DNA of 64,000 nt from Ralstonia sp. RRA (GTDB taxonomy: Bacteria; Pseudomonadota; Gammaproteobacteria; Burkholderiales; Burkholderiaceae): NCBI RefSeq assembly GCF_037023145.1, contig NZ_CP146091.1:682001-746000 (forward strand), given 5' to 3'. Positions 54,666 to 63,987 of the stretch are shown piece after piece (the stretch's first letter is position 1; each line of letters begins with the position of its first letter). The notes under the pieces were generated by a model that was given only the letters and a program-made list of their open reading frames with translations, was not told where the DNA came from and ran no database searches. A program made the translations under genes and the position numbers.

Positions 54666-56144
54666 TCAGCGCTTGGCGGGTTTGGCAGCGGTAGGCGTCG
54701 ATTTTGCCAATGCCGGCTTGGCAGCGCGCGGCGGCAGGGCGGTGATGTCGCTTGAGCCGTTCGCCGTGAGCAGCGTGTTCACCTGAATCACATCCGCCTC
54801 GTTGAGCGAGCCGGCGGCAGATTTCAGACGCAAGCCATTGACGATGGTGTCGTAGCGCGCGCGGGCCAGGTCGCGCCGCGCCTGGAACAGTTGCGCTTGC
54901 GCATTCAGCACGTCGGTGCCGATGCGCACGCCCACGCCATAGGCGAGCTGGTTGGAGTCATACGCCGTACGCGCCGACAGTTCGGCCGCTTCCAGCGCCT
55001 TCACCTGCGCCAGCCCTGCAATCACGCCGATATACGCTTGCCGTGCGCCTTGTTCGGCGGCGCGGCGGGCGTACTCCAGATCGCTCGCGGCCTTGGTCTC
55101 CAGCGCGATGTTCTCGCGCACGCGCGACTGGATTGCACCGCCCGCGAAGATCGGGATCGATACCTGCACGCCGATCTGCGAACTCTCAAAGCGCGCGCCG
55201 CCTGGCAGCGACGGAATGTACTGGTTGCCGCTCGCGTTGGTATGACCCGTCTGCGCGACGAGGTCGACGGAGGGCAGATGGCCGGCGTTGGCCTTCTTCA
55301 CGTCGCGTTCAGCGCTCTGCAGGTTGTACTGGGCCAACGCCACCTGCAGGTTGCCGCTGCGTGCCTGGTCGACCCAGGGACCGGGGGTTGCCGGTTCCGG
55401 CTGCGGCAGCGCCACGCCGGTGCGTACACCCGCCAACGTGCCGACCGGCTCGCCGACGATCTGCTTGAGTGCTGACTGTTTGACTTCAAGGTCACTGCGC
55501 GCGGCAATGACCGTTGCATCGATGGAATCGCGCCGCGCTTGCGCATCGTTGGCATCGGTGATGTTGGCGTTACCGACGTCGAAGTTGCGGCGCGCCTGCT
55601 CGTACTGCTGCTGGATCGCGTCGCGCTGCGCGGTGGCCAGCTGCAGCGTGTCTTGCGCATTGAGCACGTCGAAGTAGGCCTGCGCCGTGCGCGCGATCAG
55701 ATCGAGTTGCGCCTGCGCGAGCGAGGCCTCAGCCGCTTGCGCGGCAATCTCGCCTTGCTTGTAAGTCTCCCAGCGATCCCAGCGGAACAGCGGTTGCGAG
55801 AGCGACAGCGTCCAGCCCGTCGACGAGAAGGTCTTGTTGAAATCGACCGGCGCGTTCTGGTCGAAGATGATGCGCGTCGAGCTCCATGCACCGCCAATCT
55901 GGGGCAACAGCCCGGCACGGCCCTGCGTGAGCTTTTCGCGCTGCGCGAGCGATTGCGCGCGGGCCGATGCGAATTGCGGATCGTTGGCCAGCGCGGCGCG
56001 GTAAGCGGAGAGAAGGTCGGTCGCGGCCGGTACTTCAGGCGCAGGCGTTTGCGCCCACGCCAGCAGCGGCGTCATCGACCAGAACAGCACAACAAGCGAA
56101 CCGCGCACGGCAAACCGCGCGCGGTGACTGCGAGCAACACTCAT
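54666..56144 (-). CDS. TolC-family outer membrane efflux/export protein
   Basis: 492 residues. The signal peptide ends at about Ala31 (LLAWA). Two OEP repeats of long helices follow: DLLSAYRAALANDPQF with SLSQPLFRWDRW in the first, and VDLVAQTGHT with VQVSIPIFAGGAIQSRV in the second. YGVGVRIGTDVLNAQAQLFQARRDLARARY is the typical closing block. It forms the trimeric channel of type I secretion or RND efflux. No inner-membrane partner lies nearby, so it may serve several systems. The tail is Lys/Ala-rich. Confidence 0.92.
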   Translation of the reverse strand: MSVARSHRARFAVRGSLVVLFWSMTPLLAWAQTPAPEVPAATDLLSAYRAALANDPQFASARAQSLAQREKLTQGRAGLLPQIGGAWSSTRIIFDQNAPVDFNKTFSSTGWTLSLSQPLFRWDRWETYKQGEIAAQAAEASLAQAQLDLIARTAQAYFDVLNAQDTLQLATAQRDAIQQQYEQARRNFDVGNANITDANDAQARRDSIDATVIAARSDLEVKQSALKQIVGEPVGTLAGVRTGVALPQPEPATPGPWVDQARSGNLQVALAQYNLQSAERDVKKANAGHLPSVDLVAQTGHTNASGNQYIPSLPGGARFESSQIGVQVSIPIFAGGAIQSRVRENIALETKAASDLEYARRAAEQGARQAYIGVIAGLAQVKALEAAELSARTAYDSNQLAYGVGVRIGTDVLNAQAQLFQARRDLARARYDTIVNGLRLKSAAGSLNEADVIQVNTLLTANGSSDITALPPRAAKPALAKSTPTAAKPAKR

Positions 56145-56261
56145 AAAGCCCCCGGACGAGGAAAACGTCGGAAGGCAGCGCGGGCGCGTCAGAACCTGTT
56201 CACGCGAGTCGGCGCGTGAGCAAACTCAGTTGATTCTCTTGCCCGGCGGCGGCTTCCCCAA

Positions 56262-56594
56262 TCAGTACGTCGCCATCTGCGGGTCCACCTGGTTGGCCCA
56301 GGCATGGACGCCGCCTTGCAGGTTGTAGACGCGGGCCGGATCAAAGCCGGCATGCACGATCAGATACTGCGCAACCTGCGCGCTGCGTCCGCCGTGGTGG
56401 CAGATGCAGACGATGTCTTGGTCAGCTTGCAGCTCGCCGGCACGTACCTGGATCTCATTCATCGGAATGTGTGTGATGCCAGGCAGGGCGCAGATCTCCA
56501 CCTCTTCAGCCCAGCGCACGTCGAGCAGGACGGGCTTCGCGCGCGATGCGTCGGCGAGCCATTGAGCGAGGGCGGAGGGAGCGAGCTGTTGCAT
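56262..56594 (-). CDS. single-domain rhodanese
   Basis: 110 residues of one rhodanese domain: LLDVRWAEEVEICALPG at 23-39 and the active loop CHHGGRS with Cys65. It transfers sulfane sulfur or handles thiols in the cytoplasm; the physiological acceptor is unknown. It lies between pcm and the tolC-type gene on the minus strand. A 117-base gap to the tolC-type gene holds no clear terminator. Confidence 0.9.
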   Translation of the reverse strand: MQQLAPSALAQWLADASRAKPVLLDVRWAEEVEICALPGITHIPMNEIQVRAGELQADQDIVCICHHGGRSAQVAQYLIVHAGFDPARVYNLQGGVHAWANQVDPQMATY

Positions 56595-56619
56595 GTTGAT
56601 TGGGGTAAGCCGAAGTGGA

Positions 56620-57270
56620 TCAGAAGCGGAACTGCGAGGGTGCGGACACGCCCACCAGCGGCGTCACGTAGGTCTCGAACAGATTGCGCGTCTGGTATTC
56701 GGTGTTGGAGATGCGCGTGATGAGCTGCGCTTCCATGACCGGCGCGCCTCCCACGAAGATCGAGAGGCGGCCACCCACCTTGAGTTGCTTGAGCAGGGCT
56801 TCCGGCACGGCCGGCACAGAGCCCGAGACGCAGATCACGTCATACAGGTCATGGCCCCAGCCTTGCGCGCCGCTGGCTTCGACCACGTCGACATTGGTCA
56901 CGCCGTTGCGCGTGAGGTTGTCGCGGGCAAAGGCGATCAGCTCGGGCACGATGTCCAGCGTGGTGACCTGGCGGCCGCGGTGGGCTAGCAGGGCAGCCAT
57001 GTAGCCGGAGCCCGCGCCGATTTCCAGCACGTCTTCATGCTTGCGCACGGCCAACTCTTGCAGCACGCGGGCTTCCACGCGCGGGGCCAGCATGTTCTGG
57101 CCGCCGGCCAGCGGGATTTCCATGTCAACGAAGGCCAGTGCGCGATAAGCCTCGGGCACGTAGTGTTCGCGTTTGACGACGGCCAGCAGGTCGAGCACGT
57201 CGGTGTCGAGCACGTCCCACGGACGGATTTGCTGCTCGATCATGTTGAACCGGGATTTTTCGATGTCCAT
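56620..57270 (-). CDS. pcm: protein-L-isoaspartate O-methyltransferase
   Basis: 216 residues of SAM-dependent methyltransferase. The N-terminus RFNMIEQQIRPWDV, the LAGGQNMLAPRVEARVLQEL segment and EIGAGSGYMAALLA (SAM loop) match PCMT. It methylates isoaspartyl residues in damaged proteins. The ATG at 57270 has GGAAGG seven bases upstream; a frame back to 57369 overlaps the regulator gene. The genes run TetR-pcm-rhodanese-TolC in one direction. Confidence 0.88.
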   Translation of the reverse strand: MDIEKSRFNMIEQQIRPWDVLDTDVLDLLAVVKREHYVPEAYRALAFVDMEIPLAGGQNMLAPRVEARVLQELAVRKHEDVLEIGAGSGYMAALLAHRGRQVTTLDIVPELIAFARDNLTRNGVTNVDVVEASGAQGWGHDLYDVICVSGSVPAVPEALLKQLKVGGRLSIFVGGAPVMEAQLITRISNTEYQTRNLFETYVTPLVGVSAPSQFRF

Positions 57271-57365
57271 GGGCATGCCTTCCATGTGGAGCGCGTAATG
57301 CGGATGAGGGTTTGACGACAAACCCGGCATTTTAGCAAGTCCAGAGGACATTCCGGCAGAGAACC

Positions 57366-58109
57366 TCACGACTTGGTGCCCCCGTTGGCATCACCATCGA
57401 CGTCGGACTGGGTGCGCCAGGGCTGCGCCGTGAGCGGAGGTGGCGGCGGAATCACAGCGCCGGGCACCGGATTGCGCAACAGGCCATGCAGCACCAGCGC
57501 CACCACATGCGTGATGAACGCTTTCGGCTCCAGCACCTTGGAGGCGCACGGGCCGAACGAGTGCTTCCACATCATCAGGAAGAGCATCGGGGCGGTCAGC
57601 GCCAGCGTGGTCAGGTCCACGTCGGTTTCGCGGAACTCGCCCTGGGCCACGCCGCGCGCCAGGATGCGCGCGAACAGGCGATCGCAGCGTTCGATGACTT
57701 CTTCGTTGTAGTACTGCGCCAGATCGGGAAAGTTGCCCGACTCGGCCATCAGCAGCTTGGTCAGGCCCGAGGCCGGCGATTCGCCAATCAGCTCCCACCA
57801 GCCCATCAGGATTTCATGCAGAAGCGCTTCGGTCGTGCCTTCAAACGTGTCGATCAGAGCTTCGCCCTCGGCCAGCGCGGGCAGCAGGTTTTCCTGCACC
57901 ACGGCCTTGAACAGCTCTTCCTTATTGGCGAAGTACAGGTAGACGGTGCCCTTGGACACGCCGGCCGCCGAGGCCACGTCTTCCAGCCGCGTAGCCGCGT
58001 AGCCGCGCGCCACGAACAGGCTGAGCGCCGCCGCCACCAACTCCTGTGGGCGGGCTTCCTTGCGGCGGGTCCAGCGTTTGGCGGAAGACTCGGGTTCTCG
58101 ATCGGTCAC
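57366..58109 (-). CDS. TetR-family transcriptional regulator
   Basis: 247 residues. The HTH region is clear: ARPQELVAAALSLFVARGYAATRLEDVASAAGVSKGTVYLYFANKEELFKAVV at about 18-70. A ligand-binding helical domain follows and a Pro-rich tail ends the protein. The start is GTG at 58109. Its position upstream of pcm, rhodanese and a TolC channel suggests control of the channel, which is inference. An AT-rich stretch at 58165-58195 (TTACTTTCC, ATTAATGTA) is the likely promoter and operator area. Confidence 0.9.
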   Translation of the reverse strand: MTDREPESSAKRWTRRKEARPQELVAAALSLFVARGYAATRLEDVASAAGVSKGTVYLYFANKEELFKAVVQENLLPALAEGEALIDTFEGTTEALLHEILMGWWELIGESPASGLTKLLMAESGNFPDLAQYYNEEVIERCDRLFARILARGVAQGEFRETDVDLTTLALTAPMLFLMMWKHSFGPCASKVLEPKAFITHVVALVLHGLLRNPVPGAVIPPPPPLTAQPWRTQSDVDGDANGGTKS

Positions 58110-58302
58110 GGCAGCAACTGCAAAAGTGGTGTCAGCCAGCGCACTTTGGCCACTGACTCACGGATAACTTACTTTCCGGTCATTAATGTACGCATGGCGC
58201 GAGGGTGGGTCAAGTAACATCGGCGCGGTCAATCAGATTGGGCCTCGAATGTGCTGGTGCACAATAGCGGCTTTCCAAGCCAATTCGTTGATCAGGACGG
58301 CC

Positions 58303-58560
58303 ATGGACTGCCGACCCCACTGTGGCGCGTGTTGCATCGCGCCTTCCATCTCCAGCCCGATTCCCGGTATGCCCGACGGCAAGCCGGCCGGCGTGCGCTG
58401 TGCGCAGCTGGATGACGCCAACCGCTGCCGCATCTTCGGCCACCCGGAGCGCCCGGCGGTGTGCGGCAGTCTGCAGCCCGAACCCGACATGTGTGGCGCC
58501 ACGGCGGTGCACGCCATGCAGTTCCTGACCCAACTCGAAATTGCCACTGCGGCGCATTGA
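58303..58560 (+). CDS. YkgJ-type cysteine-cluster protein
   Basis: 85 residues with eight cysteines (3, 7, 10, 11, 33, 42, 54, 64) in the pattern [24 protein letters not shown], typical of the zinc or iron-binding YkgJ family. The function is unknown. The ATG at 58303 has AGGA upstream; an in-frame ATG at 58186 adds 39 residues without family features. It lies six bases before the DUF1439 lipoprotein gene. Confidence 0.85.
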   Translation: MDCRPHCGACCIAPSISSPIPGMPDGKPAGVRCAQLDDANRCRIFGHPERPAVCGSLQPEPDMCGATAVHAMQFLTQLEIATAAH

Positions 58561-58566
58561 TCGTTC

Positions 58567-59160
58567 ATGACCGACTCCACGAAACCTGCCACTCGCTCGA
58601 ACCGTTTCCGCTGGTGGGCCGGTGCGGCTGCTGTCGCGGCGACCGTTGCCGTCGTGCTGGTGGCCTGCATGCCGACCGGCTGGACGGGCAACGGCTACAC
58701 CTTCTCGCGCGGCCAGATGCAGGAAGCACTGGCGCGCAAGTTTCCGTTTCAGCGGCGCTTTCTCGGCTTCTTCGATGTCACGTTGACCAACCCGCAGATT
58801 TCGCTGGACCCAGCACGCAACCGTATCGCCATCCAGGCGGATGCGAGCGTGGAAAGCGGCCTGCTGCGCCAACCGCTGACCGGGCCGCTGGCCATCTCCA
58901 GCGGCTTGCACTACGACTCGCCCACGCGTTCGATCCGCCTAGACCAACCCAGCGTCGACCGCTTTGATCTGCAGAACGTGCCCGGCGGATTGGGTCAGCA
59001 GATCAGCGGGATTGGCTCGTTGATCGCAGGCCAGTTGCTCAATGATTACGCGGTCTACACGTTCAAGCCGGAGCAGTTGAAAGTGGCCGGTATCGCTGTA
59101 GAGCCCGGTACAATCACGGTTTTGCCCGAAGGCGTACACGTTCAGGCCAAGCGGCCTTGA
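58567..59160 (+). CDS. DUF1439 lipoprotein (YceB-like)
   Basis: 197 residues. A membrane segment at 17-33 ends in LVAC with Cys34, a lipobox. The rest is a DUF1439 domain: [44 protein letters not shown] and a beta-rich end. Members are outer-membrane lipoproteins with a lipid-binding-like fold and no assigned role. It follows the cysteine-cluster gene closely, probably co-transcribed. Confidence 0.85.
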   Translation: MTDSTKPATRSNRFRWWAGAAAVAATVAVVLVACMPTGWTGNGYTFSRGQMQEALARKFPFQRRFLGFFDVTLTNPQISLDPARNRIAIQADASVESGLLRQPLTGPLAISSGLHYDSPTRSIRLDQPSVDRFDLQNVPGGLGQQISGIGSLIAGQLLNDYAVYTFKPEQLKVAGIAVEPGTITVLPEGVHVQAKRP

Positions 59161-59224
59161 AGCATTTGCTGTTGTACGCAGCACGCCCGGCGCCTCGTCT
59201 TCCTTCTCCTCCCCTGCTTACTGC

Positions 59225-60106
59225 ATGGACATTGCACTTGTCATCAAAGCGCTGATTCTCGGCATCGTCGAAGGTCTGACCGAGTTTCTTCCTATCTCCA
59301 GCACGGGCCACCTGATCCTGGCCGGCCAGTTGCTCGACTTCAATGACGAGAAGGGCAAGATCTTTGAAATCGTGATCCAGTTCGGCGCCATCCTGGCGGT
59401 GTGCTGGGAGTTCCGCCACAAGATCATCGAGGTCGTAAAGGGCTTGCCCAGCGACCCGCGCCAGCAGCGCTTCGCCATCAACGTGATCGTGGCGACGATT
59501 CCTGCGATCACGCTCGCGCTGATCTTCGGCAAGTCGATCAAGGCGCATCTGTTCAACCCCATCGTGGTGGCATCTGCCTTCATCATTGGCGGATTCGTGA
59601 TTCTGTGGGCCGAATGGCGCGAGCGCCATCGCGGCGAGACGCACGACCCGCGCGCCAATGCGCTGCTCGAAGCCGCCAAGGCCGGCGCGCCGCGCATTGA
59701 AACGCTCGACGACCTGCGCATCTCCGACGCCATCAAGGTCGGCTTCGCACAGTGCTTTGCGCTGATTCCGGGCACGTCGCGCTCGGGCTCAACCATCATC
59801 GGTGGTCTGCTGTTCGGCCTCTCGCGCAAGGTGGCAACGGAGTTCTCGTTCTTCCTCGCCATCCCCGTGATCTTTGGGGCAACGGTGTACGAGCTGTACA
59901 AGTCGCGCGCGCTGCTGTCGGCGGATGATCTGTCGATCTTCGCGGTGGGTTTCGTGGCCGCGTTCATCTCCGCATTCTTCTGCGTGCGCTGGCTGCTGAA
60001 GTTCATTGCCACGCACGATTTCCGCGGCTTTGCGTGGTATCGGATCATCTTCGGCGTGATCGTGCTGGTGACGGCTTACACGCATCTCATCGCCTGGCAA
60101 GCCTAA
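59225..60106 (+). CDS. uppP: undecaprenyl-diphosphatase
   Basis: 293 residues with about eight membrane helices. The catalytic motifs are [15 protein letters not shown] at 16-30 and [11 protein letters not shown] at about 180-190. It dephosphorylates undecaprenyl pyrophosphate, regenerating the carrier used for peptidoglycan and for both polysaccharide systems in the window. It stands 64 bases after the lipoprotein gene. A GGCGCG/CGCGCC hairpin at 60130-60147 after the stop lacks a T-run. Confidence 0.96.
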   Translation: MDIALVIKALILGIVEGLTEFLPISSTGHLILAGQLLDFNDEKGKIFEIVIQFGAILAVCWEFRHKIIEVVKGLPSDPRQQRFAINVIVATIPAITLALIFGKSIKAHLFNPIVVASAFIIGGFVILWAEWRERHRGETHDPRANALLEAAKAGAPRIETLDDLRISDAIKVGFAQCFALIPGTSRSGSTIIGGLLFGLSRKVATEFSFFLAIPVIFGATVYELYKSRALLSADDLSIFAVGFVAAFISAFFCVRWLLKFIATHDFRGFAWYRIIFGVIVLVTAYTHLIAWQA

Positions 60107-60222
60107 ACCAGTCAGCATTTCCCTCTCTCGGCGCGGGTCTTCGCGCCGTCTGCACGATCGGGCAGATTCGGACACACTGGCGGCTTGTTTCCGTCAGCCG
60201 CTGACAACCGGATCTCCCGATC

Positions 60223-61335
60223 ATGAGTGCACTCTTCCAGCCTTTTTCCCTACGCGGTCTCACGCTTGAGAACCGCATCGTCATCTCGCCGATGTGCCAG
60301 TACTCGGCCGACAACGGCCAGGCGACTGCGTGGCATCACACGCACCTAGGTAGCCTGTCGCTTTCGGGTGCAGGCTTGCTGATGATCGAGGCGACCGCCG
60401 TATCGCCGGAAGGGCGCATCACCAATGGCTGCCTGGGTTTGTGGGACGACGCGACGGAAGCCGCGTTGGCGCGCACGCTCGCGGCCATTCGCCAGAATGC
60501 GCTCGTGCCGATCGGCATGCAGATTGCGCACGCCGGCCGCAAGGCATCGAGTGCGCGCCCGTGGGAAGGCGGCGCGCTGCTGCCGCTCGACGCCGGCGGT
60601 TGGGAAACGATGGGCCCGTCCGCGCTATCGCAACGCCCTGAAGAGCGTGCGCCGCGCGAAATGACGGACGCCGACCTTGCCCGCGTACGTGATGCGTTTG
60701 TCGCCACCGCGCGCCGCGCTGTGCGCCTGGGGTTGGCGGCCATCGAGCTGCACGCTGCGCACGGCTATCTGCTGCACGAATTCCTCTCGCCGATTGCCAA
60801 TCAGCGCACCGATGCCTATGGCGGCTCACGCGAGAACCGCATGCGTTATCCGCTAGAGATTTTCGATGCCGTGCGCGCCGTGGTGCCGGACAACATTCCG
60901 GTGGGCGTGCGCGTGTCGGCCACAGACTGGGTGGAGGGCGGCTGGACGCCGGAGGATTCGGTGGTGTTTGCGCAGGCGTTGCGCGCGCGCGGTTGCGACT
61001 GGATCGATGCGTCTTCAGGCGGCGTATCGCCGCTGCAGCAGATTCCGCTCTCAACCGGCTATCAGGTGCCGTTTGCCGAGAAGATCCGCAACGAAGCGGA
61101 CATCCCGACCATTGCTGTCGGCCTCATCAACGAGGCGCACGAGGCCGAGGCCATTGTGGCGGAGGGACGTGCGGACCTGGTCGCGGTTGGTCGCGCCTTC
61201 CTCTACAACCCGCACTGGGCCTGGGCTGCGGCGGCGGAACTGGGCGCCACCGTCAAGGCGCCGCCGCAGTATTGGCGCGCCTTCCCGCGTCACGCCAAGA
61301 ACCTCTTCGGCGAGACGCATTTCGGCGCGCGATGA
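60223..61335 (+). CDS. NADH:flavin oxidoreductase / old yellow enzyme (YqjM-like)
   Basis: 370 residues of FMN TIM barrel. LENRIVISPMCQYSA contains Cys25, the redox-tuning Cys of the YqjM class. QIAHAGRKAS, IELHAAHGYLLHEFLSPIANQRTDAYGGS and a late AVGRAFLYNPHW follow. It reduces activated C=C bonds of enones or nitro-compounds with NAD(P)H; the natural substrate is unknown. It stands alone and converges with trmB 18 bases downstream. Confidence 0.92.
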   Translation: MSALFQPFSLRGLTLENRIVISPMCQYSADNGQATAWHHTHLGSLSLSGAGLLMIEATAVSPEGRITNGCLGLWDDATEAALARTLAAIRQNALVPIGMQIAHAGRKASSARPWEGGALLPLDAGGWETMGPSALSQRPEERAPREMTDADLARVRDAFVATARRAVRLGLAAIELHAAHGYLLHEFLSPIANQRTDAYGGSRENRMRYPLEIFDAVRAVVPDNIPVGVRVSATDWVEGGWTPEDSVVFAQALRARGCDWIDASSGGVSPLQQIPLSTGYQVPFAEKIRNEADIPTIAVGLINEAHEAEAIVAEGRADLVAVGRAFLYNPHWAWAAAAELGATVKAPPQYWRAFPRHAKNLFGETHFGAR

Positions 61336-61353
61336 TACGCGCGTGGGCTGTGG

Positions 61354-62124
61354 TCAGCGCTTGCGGAAGACCACGTCCCACACGCCGTGTCCGAGGCGTA
61401 GGCCTCGCTTCTCGAACTTGGTGACGGGGCGATAGTCGGGGCGCGGCGCGAAGCCGTCGGCGGTGTTCTCAAGCGTCGGCTCGGCGGACAGCACCTCCAG
61501 CATCTGGTGGGCGTATTCCTCCCAGTCCGTCGCGCAGTGCAGATAGCCGCCCGGCTTCAAGTGGGCGGCCAGGCGCGCCACGAACGGGCTCTGGATCAGG
61601 CGCCGCTTGTTGTGGCGCTTCTTGTGCCACGGGTCCGGGAAGAACACGTGGATGCCATCCAGCGTGCCTTCCGGAATCATGTGCGCCAGCACTTCCACCG
61701 CATCGTGCGAGCAGATGCGGATGTTGCCGATCTCGCGTTCGCCGATCAGCTTGAGCAGCGCACCCACGCCCGGCTCGTGCACTTCCACGCCCAGGAAATC
61801 ATCGTCCGGACGCAGTTGTGCGATGTGGGCCGTGGTTTCGCCCATGCCGAAGCCGATCTCGAAGATGCGCTTCGCGCCGGTGCGCCCGAAGGCAGCTTCC
61901 CAGTCGAGCGGCTCGGCGGCGTAGGGGAGTTGGAAGCGCGGGCCGAGTTCGTCGATGGCGCGCTGCTGGCCGGTAGACGTACGACCGGCGCGGCGCACGT
62001 AAGAGCGGATGCGGCGTGGGTGGCCGGTTTCCGTGCCGCTTTCAGCGTCTTCGGCGGCGTTGATGTCTTGCGATTCCGGCGTGGTGTCGGCGGGGCCGGT
62101 GCCCGGCTGTTCGATGGGCTGCAT
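61354..62124 (-). CDS. trmB: tRNA (guanine-N7-)-methyltransferase
   Basis: 256 residues. An acidic N-terminal extension precedes [17 protein letters not shown]. The SAM site is [22 protein letters not shown] follows, and [16 protein letters not shown] is the TrmB catalytic motif. It makes m7G46 in tRNA. The ATG at 62124 was chosen because a longer frame to 62304 runs through the tRNA gene. It lies 41 bases downstream of a terminator that closes the tRNA transcript. Confidence 0.95.
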   Translation of the reverse strand: MQPIEQPGTGPADTTPESQDINAAEDAESGTETGHPRRIRSYVRRAGRTSTGQQRAIDELGPRFQLPYAAEPLDWEAAFGRTGAKRIFEIGFGMGETTAHIAQLRPDDDFLGVEVHEPGVGALLKLIGEREIGNIRICSHDAVEVLAHMIPEGTLDGIHVFFPDPWHKKRHNKRRLIQSPFVARLAAHLKPGGYLHCATDWEEYAHQMLEVLSAEPTLENTADGFAPRPDYRPVTKFEKRGLRLGHGVWDVVFRKR

Positions 62125-62164
62125 GAAGATCCCGTGCCGTGTGCCGCACTGGGCGGCGGGCAAC

Positions 62165-62185
62165 AAAAAAGCCGCCGAGGGCGGC
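62165..62185 (-). terminator. rho-independent terminator after tRNA-Gly
   Basis: On the minus strand GCCGCC, loop CTC, GGCGGC is followed by six T. It lies 17 bases past the tRNA 3' end and ends that transcript before trmB. Confidence 0.88.
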
Positions 62186-62201
62186 TTCAGACTGTGTTCG
62201 G

Positions 62202-62275
62202 TGGAGCGGGCGATGGGAATCGAACCCACGGCTCTAGCTTGGGAAGCTAGGGTATTACCATTATACGACGCCCGC
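62202..62275 (-). tRNA. tRNA-Gly(CCC)
   Basis: Read on the minus strand from 62275. The acceptor stem GCGGGCG pairs with CGCCCGC (62212-62206), the D-arm contains TATAATGGTAATA, and the anticodon stem CTAGC/GCTAG closes the loop TTCCCAA, giving anticodon CCC. The T-arm GTGGG TTCGATT CCCAT follows. The discriminator is T and CCA is encoded at 62204-62202. 74 bases in all. Confidence 0.95.
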
Positions 62276-62517
62276 GTAGCCCCATATTCTATGCGGGGTT
62301 GCAAGGGTTGGGCAAGCGGGGAGGATGGACGGTGACGTGAAAAGTGTCACCACCGGCACTCCGTTCGCTGCATTCGCTCGAACTTCGCTGCTAAGTCAAT
62401 TCCTTCCTTCGGTTCACAGGACGGGACTACTTGTGACCGCAGCCGTGTGCAGCAGCGCTCATGCGGGTGGGGTGCCTATGGTCTTAGCGTGGGTCGCCCT
62501 GCAGACATCCCAATGAT
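62276..62517. other. gene-free stretch upstream of tRNA-Gly
   Basis: 242 bases with no supported gene. A small inverted repeat GGTGAC/GTCACC at 62331-62351 is the only visible structure. The tRNA promoter must lie in the part next to 62276, but I cannot mark its boxes. Confidence 0.4.
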
Positions 62518-63207
62518 CTACTTCACCTCAAGCATGACCCGATACAAAGCAGGGTTGAGTGTGGAAAGCTGAAACGCGTTCGCAACCTTCGCCCCATTTG
62601 CATTGAACGCAGCACAAACCTGTTGCTCGCTTGCATGGACCTCACTTCCCATTGTCCGCATGGCGTCTCCAACGGTGGTTTGGATGGTCGGCTGCATCAT
62701 GTTGTACAACTTTTCCTCGACTTGATTCGGTGAATATGGGCCACGCGCAATAATTTTGCGGCTCTTTTCATACAGGTCTTTGTGTTCAGCGCTGAACGCT
62801 TTGACGAATGGGGTGATGTCGACGCCGAGCCGCTGGCAATACTCCCGGCGGGCTCGTACGTTCACGAGATAGAAACCTAAGAACTGCCCCGCTGCTTCCT
62901 GCGCTTTTGACTCGCCGGAAGCTCCTGACAGGCGTTCACCCGATGCCTTAACGGCTTCCTCAGCAAGGGCGTACGGTGCAGGCTGGTTTGGGTGTTCCGC
63001 GATGGCTTTCGCTCGTAGCGTGTTGAACATCTGGCTGCTGGAATTGGCCTCGTTCTGGAGCCTCTGCCCATCGAAGTACCACTGCGTCACAACACGCGTG
63101 ATTGCAAATGCTGCAACAAAAGAAACTGCCCATAGAAGCCGCTTAGCAAAGCTCTTCGCTGGTTTTTTCCCAGGACCACCTACTGCCTCTTTGTTTGTAT
63201 CTGCCAT
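62518..63207 (-). CDS. membrane-anchored hypothetical protein
   Basis: 229 residues that I do not recognise. A Lys-rich cytoplasmic start is followed by one helix at about 26-45 (LLWAVSFVAAFAITRVV). The rest is a soluble, probably periplasmic, mostly helical domain with two cysteines (Cys in REYCQRLG and QQVCAAF). NEANSSSQMFNTLRAKAIAEHPNQPAPYA precedes a low-complexity stretch. GC is lower than in trmB or uppP. It stands alone between the tRNA and an Lrp gene. No function is proposed. Confidence 0.7.
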   Translation of the reverse strand: MADTNKEAVGGPGKKPAKSFAKRLLWAVSFVAAFAITRVVTQWYFDGQRLQNEANSSSQMFNTLRAKAIAEHPNQPAPYALAEEAVKASGERLSGASGESKAQEAAGQFLGFYLVNVRARREYCQRLGVDITPFVKAFSAEHKDLYEKSRKIIARGPYSPNQVEEKLYNMMQPTIQTTVGDAMRTMGSEVHASEQQVCAAFNANGAKVANAFQLSTLNPALYRVMLEVK

Positions 63208-63355
63208 TGGGTCTCCGCAGGTAATCTGAGCAATCTTTATACGGCTTTCCAGATCATTGAGCCGCTACAGGAGCAGACTCACAGGTGTTGGATCAGGGGA
63301 CAGATTGTTGGTACGGCGGGTTGCTGCTACCGCATCGCAGCATACCCCGCCCAAG

Positions 63356-63862
63356 CTATTGGCCCGGCGATTTTTCACGACGGCGCCCAGCGCTCCTCCG
63401 GTTTTCATCCCACGCTGGAAACACCGTCGAGCGCTTGACCACACCATAGGCAAAGCTCGTGTCGATGGCGGCGATGCCCGGAATGGCATGCAGTTGGCTG
63501 CGCACGAATTGCTCGTAGTCCTGCAGGCTCTCCACCAGCACGCGCAGCAGGTAGTCCGCTTCGCCGGTCAGCACGTAGCAGTCGAGGATCGCATCGATGG
63601 CGCGGATGCGGTTCTCGAATGTCGCGACCACCTCCCGCGTGTGCTGCTGCAGACGAATATGGACGAATGCCGTGACCGGCAGACCGTACGCTTCTTCATC
63701 GACGATGGCGGTATAGCCGCGGATCACGCCTGCCTCTTCCAGCAGCCGCAGCCGTCGCAGGCAGGGGGAGGGCGACAGGTTGACCCGCTCCGACAACTCC
63801 TGATTGGTCAAACGGCCTTCCTTCTGGAGGGCGGCGATGATCTGCCTATCCTTCTTGTCCAC
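63356..63862 (-). CDS. Lrp/AsnC-family transcriptional regulator
   Basis: 168 residues. The HTH DKKDRQIIAALQKEGRLTNQELSERVNLSPSPCLRRLRLLEEAGVI at 2-48 and the RAM ligand domain (AFVHIRLQQHTREV, CYVLTGEADYLLRVLVESLQDYEQF) are complete. Members respond to amino acids and often control the divergent neighbour, here the gene starting near 63988. The C-terminal 15 residues are Arg-rich and not conserved. Confidence 0.93.
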   Translation of the reverse strand: MDKKDRQIIAALQKEGRLTNQELSERVNLSPSPCLRRLRLLEEAGVIRGYTAIVDEEAYGLPVTAFVHIRLQQHTREVVATFENRIRAIDAILDCYVLTGEADYLLRVLVESLQDYEQFVRSQLHAIPGIAAIDTSFAYGVVKRSTVFPAWDENRRSAGRRREKSPGQ

Positions 63863-63987
63863 GCGATTCTCCTGGATTCTGGATTGGCAGACTCTGCCAA
63901 TTCGAGCCGAAGTATTGGCTGAAATAACAAGATACTACTTTTTATGCTGGGGCATTCTGTCGTCATTCAGAAATCGAGGATGACGAC
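63863..63987. promoter_or_regulatory. divergent promoter region of the Lrp gene and the right-edge gene
   Basis: 125 bases, AT-rich around 63915-63950, with several A/T tracts of the kind Lrp proteins bind. Individual boxes cannot be fixed. Confidence 0.4.

Noticed and set aside
62202..62275. tRNA-Gly as an island attachment site
   Set aside because: No duplicated tRNA 3' end was seen on the right side, and the DNA past the tRNA 3' end is trmB, a core gene.
62125..62304. Extended trmB start
   Set aside because: It would translate through the tRNA-Gly gene and its terminator.
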